64,000 bases of DNA from Thinopyrum elongatum (taxonomy: Eukaryota; Streptophyta; Magnoliopsida; Poales; Poaceae): positions 280,508,850 through 280,572,849 of the forward strand of contig CM022303.1 of the NCBI GenBank assembly GCA_011799875.1, in the 5' to 3' direction. A program made the translations under genes and the position numbers. Below are positions 56,232-64,000 of the stretch, piece after piece. The notes beneath the pieces were generated by a model. It was not told the origin of the DNA and searched no databases. It worked only from the letters and a program-made list of their open reading frames with translations. The stretch's first letter is position 1, and each line of letters begins with the position of its first letter.

Positions 56232-56938
56232 TTCACCGGAGTTGGTCGCCGGCAACGAAGAAGTCGGTGGCTCGGGCGTGCTCCGGCGAGTAGGAGTGGT
56301 GGACGGTGAAGCTCACGACGCAGAGAAGAAGCTGATGTCTTCGGAGAGGACCAATTCGTCCTCGGAAGGCCGTGTGAACCCGCTAGAGTTCGCTGGAGTT
56401 TCTTATTGGATGTGACCATCGCCGTTTGTGAGCTCTGGCTGTGGATTCGAGAGGTTCAAGTGGCCAGGGAAGTTGGCACGAGCAAGACTCATCCAAAGGA
56501 ATAAGTGGAGGGACGAGTGGCTCACGAGAGGCCGTACTAGCTTCGTCGAAAGCGGTCTGCTGAGGGCGAACTCTGGCGAGGAATTGCCCGTGGAGAAGGG
56601 CGAGGCAGAGAGGGGTTTTTTGGGGATGGGGGTGAGGTCTGCGAGGAGCACCTCTGGGTTCCTTTTATAGAGGAAAGGGGAGGCCGGGTGATGAAGATCA
56701 GGCGACGAATGTCAACAGTTGGCATTTCATTTCATCTGTTTCTTGTGGGGAATTGAAGAGATGAAACGGATGATTAACTAGCAGAAAGGGGTCACGGTTA
56801 AGTGGGTAATATTTTTTGTGTTGATGGCACAATGAAACGGCGAGGGGAATTGATGAGGATAGGAAAGGAAAGAGTGGCAGCCATGAACGTTTTCTTACTG
56901 CCCATGTATGTGCGTGCGTGCTGGAGGTAGGAGATGAC
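54430..56938 (-). repeat. Element C 5' LTR, second segment, truncated
   Basis: Resumes the LTR after F and aligns with 15587-17520 and then 39552-40115. It is uninterrupted where D sits in the other copy, which proves D is an insertion. Homology stops at GAGATGAC (56938); the last ~2.3 kb of the left copy (40116-42421) has no counterpart. Confidence 0.8.
56206..56231 (+). repeat. (AG)13 microsatellite
   Basis: 13 AG units in the right C LTR; the left LTR has about 8-9 at the equivalent place (about 17367-17382). Confidence 0.85.
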
Positions 56939-57805
56939 GCATGTATGTGCCCTAGGCCCAAAAAGTTTCACTGCGTTTGGACTCCGTTTGATAAGGATAT
57001 TTTGCGAAGTAAAAAACAAGCAAAAAAAAACAACAAATGGCACTGGGCACTATGTCAATAGGTTAGTCCCAAAAAAATGATATAAAGTTACTATAAAAGG
57101 ATTGTAAAACATCCAAGAATGATAATATAACAGCATGGAACAATACAAAAAAAATTATAGATACGTTGGAGACGTATCAGCATCCCTAAGCTTAATTCCT
57201 GCTCATCCTCGAGTAGGTAAATGATAAAAACAGAATTTTTGATGTGGAATGCTGCCTAACATATTCATCACATATTCTTTTCTTTTGTACCATGGACATT
57301 TGGACTTTTAAATGGTTCAAAGCAATAGTCTCTATTTGACATGAAGACTTCAATACTCAAGCATATCAACAAGCAACCATGTCTTTCAAAATATCAACAC
57401 TAAAGAAAGTTATCCCTAGCCCATCATGCTCAATCATTGATCCATTCACGAAACACACTCGAATATTAGCTACATCCAATGCTCAAGTATGATCATAGTG
57501 CTCCCTAGTTGGTGCTTTAAAAGAGAAGATGGAGACTCAAAATAAAAATAAAAATTGCATAAAAGTAAATAGATAGGCCCTTCGTAGAGGGAAGCACAGA
57601 TTTGTAGAGGTGCCAGAGCTCAAAGCTTAAATTGAGAGATAATTTTTTTTAAGAGGCATGCTTTTCCTGTCAACGAAAATGACCGAGTAGTTCCCAATAC
57701 TTTTCATGCTAGATACATCATAGGTGGTTCCCAAACATAAAATAAAGTTTATTCCTCTTTCCACCATTCTTTCATAATCCATGCTAGCCGTATCCACGAG
57801 TGCCT
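56939..57805 (-). mobile_element. Filler junction plus B-like LTR and interior fragment
   Basis: 56939-56955 is filler between the broken C LTR and B-type sequence. 56956-57180 is the last ~225 bp (sense start) of a B-type LTR, ending GAGACGTATCA, and 57181-57805 is the following polypurine tract and 3' interior. It aligns with 11800-12640 at roughly 95%. It ends where G is inserted, after TGCCT (57801-57805). It is either a second B copy or the next unit of a recombined B element. Confidence 0.75.
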
Positions 57806-58250
57806 TGTGAGGGAGTTATGGACTAAGGGGTCCTCGGGGCGCCGGCCCATTGAGTATGGGCCGGACTGATGAAGCCGTATAGCAATAGGAGGTCTATGAA
57901 GCCGTGGTGTGCCCTCCAAGTCAAGGATAGGCAGGATCTCTTTACTCCTTATTGTAATCTATCTCCGGTAACCCTAACCCTACCGGTGTCTATATAAACC
58001 GAGGGTTGTAGTCTTTAGGGCTAGAGCTACATTCATCACGTCATCGCCTTAGGGTTTAGCCCATGCTGATCTCAAGGTAGATCTACTCTGTAACCATACT
58101 ATACATCCAATACAATCAAGCAAGACGTAGGGTATTACCTCTTCGAGAGGGCCTGAACCTGGGTAAACACCATGTTCATCGTCGCTTGTTCCCCATCGAT
58201 CCCAGATCCACAGCTCGGGACCCCTACCCCGAGGTCTGCCGGTTTTGACA
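57806..58250 (+). repeat. Element G 5' LTR
   Basis: About 445 bp, TGTGAGG to CCGGTTTTGACA; the end could be 58256 instead. TATA box TATATAAA at 57991-57998, followed by a leader. The primer site probably starts at 58258 (TGGTGCTTTCATTGAGAG); I could not assign its tRNA. Confidence 0.7.
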
Positions 58251-58303
58251 CTGACATTGGTGCTTTCATTGAGAGTTCTGCTGTTGGATCGCTGAAAGGG
58301 TGG

Positions 58304-59690
58304 ATGGCTCAACCGGTCGTTAGAGACCACACCCGTGCCGAGGGCTTCCCCGCCCCGGATTGTCTCTTCGTGTTTGGTGGCGTATTATTACGCGCCAATC
58401 ACACTGGTCGCCTCGACCAGATTGAAGGCTTCGCCCCCATGGAGGGACCCGCCGGCTTGGGGGCATCAACCCCGGGGCCACTAGACCCAAAAGAATCAGA
58501 TGTCTCCCAGGGTCCGGCCTTGAAGCCCGACTCTGACACCGTCCACAAGATCCCCCGCCGAATCACTGGAGTGTTCAGTACCCCCGTGTGCCCAACCGGC
58601 AGACCACCTTGCAAGTCTATTCCGCGCAATGGGAATCTCCGTTATCAGGCCCACAACCTATGATCAGGTCGGGCTTAAACCCGACGATCGAGAACTCAAC
58701 ACCCCTCCGGTCACGCACCTCGTCGCCACCGTCGAAGAGGCCCAGGAGGGGCCACAACCTTATAAGCTAAAAACAGTGTACACTCAAGTCTCTAGCTCGG
58801 AGTCAAACACCAGCCCAGAAATACGTCCGGACTTGAGCCCTAAAGCAGGATCCGGCCTCGAGCCGATCCAGCCGCGCATCAGTCCGGATCCGAACCCTGC
58901 GCGATCAAAGCCGGACACAACTCAACCTCCTATTAAGGATAGTCCGGGTCCGCCGCAGGTGGGAATCCCAAAAAAATTCCCACCCACCCACCATGCGAAA
59001 TACTCCCCGGATTCGGGAAATCCGGACATATGGGACCTCATGAATGTCAAACAGCTGCCAAACGAGACAGTCCATCATTATTGGGCTAGATTTCTCCTTG
59101 TAAAAAACAGGATGGCATCTTGCTGCGATAAAGAGGTAATCAAAGCTTTCCAGTTCACCTGCAAGGACGAGGGCCTTTTGAACGCCCTCGCTCATCGCCG
59201 AGTTCAAAGCTTCACCAAACTATCAGACATGGTACGCAAGTATTGCGCCATGGAAAACATGTGGAGGGCGCAACAGATGAACATGGGGTCACCGCCCGCC
59301 GCGCAGCACAGAAAGTCTCTCGTTAAACAAGCATACACACATCGCTCGCCGGAACGCGAACCCGACGAAAAGAAAACCAGACCTAGATCAGTGCTAGACG
59401 AGTTGCTAGATAAACCGTGCCCAATACACTCGGTCTTGCTAGACACAAACCCAACCCACAAACTTCGAGCCTGTTGGGTGGTAAGACAAGTGGCCAAACA
59501 TGGCAAGCCAATCTTGGGCCTTACACCTCCAGATAAGCAGTCCGCAGCTTCACCACAGGACCGCAATGTCCTTACGGTCTATGAGACGTTCGCCTCAAAC
59601 AATAAAAGGAAAAAGGATCTTCGAGAGCTCAGCCAGATATATCAAGTGACGGTCGCACAGCCATGGGCAGCCGCGCCTATTACCTTCGAC
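58304..59690 (+). pseudogene. Gag of element G
   Basis: The N-terminal part in frame from ATG 58304 (MAQPVVRDHTRAEG) runs to a stop at 58663. A shift moves to the frame open from about 58629, which continues to 59924. The second part is Pro/Ser-rich, then holds DIWDLMNVKQLPNETVHHYW, a Retrotrans_gag-like core, MVRKYCAMENMWRAQ, and a knuckle-less nucleic-acid-binding region with SVLDELLDKPCPIHSV and THKLRACWVVRQ. The shift position is inferred. Confidence 0.7.
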
Positions 59691-60120
59691 GAGAAGGACG
59701 AGCCAAGTCCCCGTAGCAACCACGCACCGGCCGCACTGGTCCTCGACCCCATTGTCGATGGTTTTCGGCTGGCTAAAGTGCTGATGGACGGAGGCAGTGG
59801 CCTCAACCTCATCTATGAGGATACTCTCGACAAGATGCAGTTCAACAGATCTCGCATCGAACGCAGCCACACCACATTCCGAGGTATAATACCCGTAGGG
59901 AGGCACACTGCTCGGGACGCATAACCCTGGACGTTGTGTTCGGCACACCCGATAACTACAGATCCGAACCCTTGCTATTTCACATTGTGCCCTTCCGCAG
60001 CGGATACCACGCCCTGCTAGGACGTGAGGCATTCTTGAGATTTCAGGCCATACCACATTACGGGTATATGAAACTCAAAATGCCAGGGCCCAACGGGGTA
60101 ATCTCACTTAAAAGAGACCC
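59691..60120 (+). pseudogene. Protease of element G
   Basis: Active-site strand AKVLMDGGSGLNLIYEDTL (catalytic Asp present) in the gag frame. The frame ends at 59924 (ARDA stop), and a 1-nt shift leads to VFGTPDNYRSEPLLF, the GYHALLGREAFLRFQAI strand and GYMKLKMPGPNGVISL. Wording matches Tat-type proteases, as in D. Confidence 0.78.
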
Positions 60121-61540
60121 AAGGAAAGCCTTGCGAGCCGAAAACAAGACGGCATCCCTCGCCCTAGAGGCACTATCCGAAGCCCTCGCGGCCGAAGAGT
60201 TGACAGCACTACGCACTACAGTCGATAGGGATGATGTGGTCCTCAGTAAAAGACAAAAATCCACATCATTCAAGCCAGCAGATGAAATAGTAAAATTTCA
60301 AGTGCACCCAACAGATCCCAATAAAACGGCATCCATAGGAGCACAGCTGGACCTCGCGGTCAACGAGGCGCTAAGAACATTCCTGCGTGAAAACTGGGAA
60401 ATATTCGCCTGGCACCCCTCAGACATGCCGGGAATCCCACGCAGGCTGGCAGAGCACAGCCTAAACATCTTAAAAGGCTTCAAGCCGGTGAAACAGACTC
60501 TACGCCGATTTTCTGAACCCAAACGGCAAGCCATGGGCGAAGAGCTCGCAAAACTGCTGGAGGCCGGATTCGTCCGCGATATCAAGCACCCCGAGTGGTT
60601 AGCAAATCTGGTTATGGTACCCAAGAAGGACACGTCCTGGCGGCTCTGTGTCGATTTTAAAGACCTTAACAAGGCCTGCCCTAAGGACCCTTTCCCCCTG
60701 CCGAGAATAGACCAGATCATCGACACCACCGCCGAACACTACTCGCTATGCTTCCTTGACGCGTACTCTAGATACCACCAGATTAAGATGAAGGAGTCCG
60801 ACCAGGCGGCAACCGCATTCATCACTCCTTGCGGGCCTTTCTGCTTCAACACCATGCCGTTCGGGCTGAAAAACGCAGGAGCCACATACCAACGCATGAT
60901 TCAAGCATGCCTCGAAAACCAAATCGGCAGAACGGTCGAGGCGTACGTGGACAATGTGGTTGTCAAAACCAAAAACATCGACCAGCTGATAGACAACCTC
61001 CGCCAAACCTTCGACAACTTGCGAGCCTATGATATACGACTCAACCCGGAAAAATGCGTCTTCGGGGTCCTTGCCGGAAAGTTGCTCGGATTCATCGTCT
61101 CCCATAGAGGAATCGAGGCCAACCCGGCCAAAATTAGTGCGCTATCCCAGCTCGCAATACCAACAGAGCTCAAGCACGTCCAGAAATTGGCCGGATGCGT
61201 GGCAGCTTTGAGCCGCTTCATATCTCGCCTCGGAGAAAAGGCGCTCCCACTCTACACACTGCTTAAAAAGACCAAGAACTTCCAATGGACAGACAAAGCA
61301 ACTGCGGCGCTTGAGGAGATTAAAACACTTCTCGTTGGCAACCCTATCCTGGCCGCACCTAGCGTCGGCGAGCCCATGCTACTATACATTTCAGCCACCA
61401 ATCAGGTGGTTAGCGCGGTGCTCGTCGTGGAGCGGGAGTCTGAGGGCCACAAGTTCCAAGTCCAGAAGCCGGTCTATTATGTGTCCGAGGTACTTACGCC
61501 ATGCAAATCATGATACCCTCACTATCAAAAGATAGCTTAT
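60121..61540 (+). pseudogene. Reverse transcriptase of element G, YVDD changed to YVDN
   Basis: One frame from 59936 to a TGA at 61511-61513. Motifs in order: FAWHPSDMPGIPRRL, LEAGFVRDIKHPEWLANLVMV, WRLCVDFKDLNKACPKDPFP, FLDAYSRYHQIKM, FCFNTMPFGLKNAGATYQRM, catalytic box YVDN (60944-60955), LNPEKCVFGVLAGKLLGFIV, and the connection domain ending TPCKS. The second catalytic Asp is Asn (AAT, 60953-60955), a G-to-A change that should abolish polymerisation. The TGA probably derives from an Arg CGA; the same frame continues into RNase H. Confidence 0.85.
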
Positions 61541-62430
61541 ATGGTTTTTATGGCGTCCCGAAAGCTACGACTCTACTTTCAAGAATGTTCGGTCACAGTG
61601 GCGTCAGAGGTCCCCTTGAATGATATAATCAACAACAGGGACGCCACGGGTCGCATCGCCAAATGGGCCATGGAGCTCCTTCCCTTCGAGATAACATACA
61701 AACCACGCCGAGCTATTAAATCTCAAGTACTGGCCGATTTTATAGCCGAATGGACCGAAGCCAAACTACCCCGAGAGTACAGTACATATTCGCACTGGGC
61801 TATGTATTTCGAGGCTCAAAAATGTTAGCCGGACTGGGGGCTGGGGTCATCCTGATCTCCCCTACAGGCGACACTGTTCGGTATGTCCTACAAATAATGT
61901 ACATGGACTCCAACAACGCAGCCGAATATGAAGCAGTACTACATGGTCTTCGTCTGGCCACGTCAATGGGAGTGCAGCGCCTCGAAGTAAGGGGAGATTC
62001 AAACCTAGCGATCTCTCAAGTCAACGGCGAATTCGACGCCAAGGACCCCAAGATGGCGGCTTACAGAAATGCGGTTCTCCGGATATCGGCCCGATTCGAG
62101 GGCCTAGAATTCCACCATGTCTCTAGGGACAACAACCAAGCCGCGGACGTCCTCGCCCGCATGGGCGCCAAGCGCGACCCGGTTCCCAAAAACACTTTCC
62201 TCGAGCGGCTCTTCAAGCCCTCCATAGTATGGCAGGACGGTGACGCCGGCGCACTAATCAATGAGCCCGCTCACAATGTTTCCCCAGAAAAGGAGCCCGA
62301 AGACCATATCATCGGCGGCTCCGCACTCGAGGAAACACCTTCCGCCCACGAAATCATGGCCGTAATTGCCCCCTGGATAGAACCTCTGCTCGCCTACCTC
62401 ATTCGACAACAGCTCCCGGAGGACTAGATG
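61541..62430 (+). pseudogene. RNase H of element G
   Basis: In frame after the TGA: MVFMASRKLRLYFQE, NRDATGRIAKWAMELLPF, KSQVLADFIAEWTE, ending at a stop at 61828. A 1-nt deletion near 61815 (in the YF(D)GS motif) shifts to the frame with GLGAGVILISPTGD, NNAAEYEAVLHGLRLA (catalytic Glu), LEVRGDSNLAISQVNGEF (Asp) and DNNQAADVLARMGA (Asp). A linker follows to TAG at 62425-62427. Normal Gypsy RNase H with a broken frame. Confidence 0.8.
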
Positions 62431-63607
62431 GAGGCATGACGTATAGTCCGGCGCTCTAAAGCATAGAAGGTCCATGAGGCCGAGCTTTACAAAAAAAAAG
62501 CACCACAGGAATCTTACAAAGGTGCATCTCCGAAGAAGAGGGACATCAACTCCTGGCAGAAATACACGCGGGCATGGGCGGCCACCACGTGGCATCTCGG
62601 GCCTTGGTCAGCAAGGCTTTCCGAGCAGGATTCTTTTGGCCTACTGCCCGTAAGGATGCCTGGGCTTTCGTCCAACGTTGCGTTGGATGCCAGCTGTTCG
62701 CAAATCAAAGTCACATGCCCCCCATAGCTCTTCGGACGATACCGATAACATGGCCTTTCGCGGTCTGGGGTCTCGACATGGTCGGGCCACTCAAAGGAGG
62801 CACAAAGAAAAAGAAGTACCTATTGGTCATGGTCGACAAATTCACTAAGTGGATTGAGGCAAGGCCCGTCACTTCGGCAGAATCTGCACCGATCGTCGAC
62901 TTCTTATCTGACGTCGTACACCGTTATGGTGTCCCCCACAGCATAATTACCGATAACGGTACCAACTTCACCGCACAGGAAGTCAAAGACTGGTGCGGCA
63001 AAATGGGCATTAAGCTCGATTACGCTTCGGTGTACCACCCACAGACCAATGGACAGGTCGAACAGGCCAACGGGCTCATTATTAGCGGCATCAAGCCTCG
63101 CCTGGTCCGATCACTTGAACAATCAGATTGCCATTGGGTCGGGGAACTCGATTCTGTATTATGGGGGCTGCGCACTACTCCTAACCAATCAACCGGATAC
63201 ACACCATTTTTATGGTATACGGTGCGGAAGCCGTTCTCCCATGCGATCTCATCCATGACGCGCCTAGAGTGCGCATGTACGAAGAAAAGGAAGCTGAGTT
63301 GGATCGGCAAGATGACTTGGACGCTCTTGAAGGAGAACGAGATATAGCTCGGGCTCGATCCGCACTTTATCAGCAGCAAGCACAACGCTACCAAAACCGC
63401 GAAGTCCGGGCGAAGACATACAACGTGGGCGACCTCGTCCTCCGGCTCCCTGAAAAGCAGAAGCATAAGCTCTCGCCCAAATGGGAGGGCCCGTACATCA
63501 TTGACGAAGTACTTGCAGGAGGAGCATATCGCCTTCACCGCCCATCCGATGATCGCCTCGAGCCGAACCTGTGGAACGCAGCCCGGCTGCGGCGCTTTTA
63601 CGCCTGA
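62431..63607 (+). pseudogene. Integrase of element G
   Basis: The first ~110 bp contains several stops. From 62574 the frame has the HHCC-type region (GGHHVASRALVSKAFRAGFF, RCVGCQLF) and a core with D in WGLDMVGPL, D in IITDNGTNF and E in NGQVEQANG, so the DDE triad is kept. A shift near 63212 leads to the C-terminal domain: VYGAEAVLPCDLIHDAP, RARSALYQQQAQRYQNR, VGDLVLRLPEKQKHKLSPKW, and the end NLWNAARLRRFYA at 63607. Confidence 0.82.
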
Positions 63608-63622
63608 GTTAGACATCGTCAC

Positions 63623-64000
63623 TGTAACACCCTGGTTTTCGCTCCTGTTTTTTTTCCTTCGCGGGATTTCACTCCCGTCTTTTTTCTCGGAGTTATTGGA
63701 TTTCTCTAGCTCCTGGGTATATGAAGATGGTCATTTAGCCTTGCCTTTCCTATCCAACCAGAGATTCTCTCCAGTCCAACCTTGCCACCCAAGATATATT
63801 CTCAGGGTTTTGCCACCGAAACCCTACCTTCCGAGTTATCGGAAGGGAAACCCTGATTCTTTCAGTTACAAAGGAACCCCAATTTCCTTTGATCTGTTGC
63901 CTTCAAAACTTTTCCCAGTGATCATCCTATCTTTGTAAACCCTGGATATGTAAAAATATTGCCAAGTCATTTGCAATATTTTTCATTTATAATTAATTCC
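63623..64000 (+). mobile_element. Start of a further LTR-like insertion (truncated by window)
   Basis: TGTAACACCCTGGTTTTCGC begins 16 bp after the G integrase stop, where Gypsy elements normally continue with their own 3' UTR. TGTAACACCC is a common grass LTR start. The sequence has a pyrimidine-rich start and no gene. Candidate TSD is GTCAC (63618-63622). Orientation and class cannot be settled without the other end. Confidence 0.4.

Larger units (their letters stand above)
15452..56938 (-). mobile_element. Element C: LARD-like retrotransposon with ~5 kb LTRs
   Basis: LTR ends TGTCACGACCCGG occur at 15452 and 44358. Just left of 44358 is a perfect initiator-Met primer site, so the element reads right to left. 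The left (3') LTR is 15452-17520 plus 39547-42421, split by D. The interior is 42422-44357. The right (5') LTR is 44358-44824 plus 54430-56938, split by F. Net LTR length is near 5 kb and the interior under 2 kb with only a decayed gag fragment, the architecture of large retrotransposon derivatives such as Sukkula (architectural similarity only). The right LTR is broken at 56938, losing its sense start, and no TSD is present there. Confidence 0.8.
57806..63622 (+). mobile_element. Element G: Fatima-like Gypsy retrotransposon with decayed gag-pol, 3' end outside window
   Basis: 5' LTR starts TGTGAGGGAGTTATGGAC after candidate TSD TGCCT. It contains gag, protease, RT, RNase H and integrase in Gypsy order on the plus strand. 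The gag and LTR wording (for example KQLPNETVHHYWARFLLVKNRM and the GGTCCTCGGG LTR start) is characteristic of the Triticeae Fatima family as I remember it. No 3' LTR is reached: an unrelated LTR-like sequence starts at 63623. Multiple lesions make it dead. Confidence 0.82.

Noticed and set aside
57971..57981. Telomere-like CCCTAACCCTA in the G LTR
   Set aside because: Only two units inside an otherwise ordinary LTR; chance occurrence.

Overview
The window looks like intergenic heterochromatin of a Triticeae grass (wheat, Aegilops or a close relative). This is inferred from the retrotransposon families recognised by eye (Fatima-like, Maximus-like and Sabrina/WHAM-like LTRs). No host gene, rRNA gene or functional tRNA gene was found. 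Nearly all coding capacity belongs to LTR retrotransposons, mostly broken, stacked inside one another with readable target-site duplications (TSDs).

Layout, left to right. Element A (1-6955, minus strand, left end outside the window) is a pol-less Athila-type Gypsy element with one open gag-protease frame. A ~60 bp GC-rich minisatellite and an ~8-unit, ~327 bp tandem repeat (7680-10380) follow. Element B (10406-15451, minus) is a relative of A, broken at 15452 by element C (15452-56938, minus). C has LTRs of ~5 kb and an almost non-coding interior of ~1.9 kb (LARD-like). Its left LTR contains element D (17521-39546, minus, Tat-type Gypsy with decayed gag-pol) and a fold-back element with tRNA-like arms (~40236-41735). 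D contains element E (21044-30931, minus, a Sirevirus with gag and an extra ORF but no pol) and a solo LTR (36375-37898). The right LTR of C contains element F (44825-54429, plus, Athila-type, gag-protease plus an extra ORF). The right end of C is broken and joined through filler DNA to a B-like fragment (56956-57805). Element G (57806 onward, plus, Fatima-like Gypsy with gag, PR, RT, RH and IN in broken frames) interrupts that fragment. A further LTR-like sequence starts at 63623 and runs off the window.

How they work. A, B, E and F encode gag (A and F also protease) but no reverse transcriptase, so they must rely on pol supplied by relatives. D and G carry pol, but both have stops, frameshifts and a lost catalytic Asp. 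Hand-counted LTR divergence is about 2% (E), 3% (A), 4% (F), 3.5-7% (C, depending on base composition) and 6% (D), so insertion took place over roughly the last few million years.

The most interesting points are these. (1) A GC-rich hairpin, usually with a GGCGCGCC-like core, lies just upstream of the TATA box in four different LTR families and recurs inside F ahead of its extra ORF. (2) The extra ORFs of the unrelated elements E and F each follow a promoter-like segment and a putative 5'-UTR intron. (3) The E LTR and interior carry a dense array of CGGTnnnACCG palindromes. (4) A fold-back element has outward-facing Pol III-like boxes. (5) The right end of C shows a break-repair scar with filler DNA.
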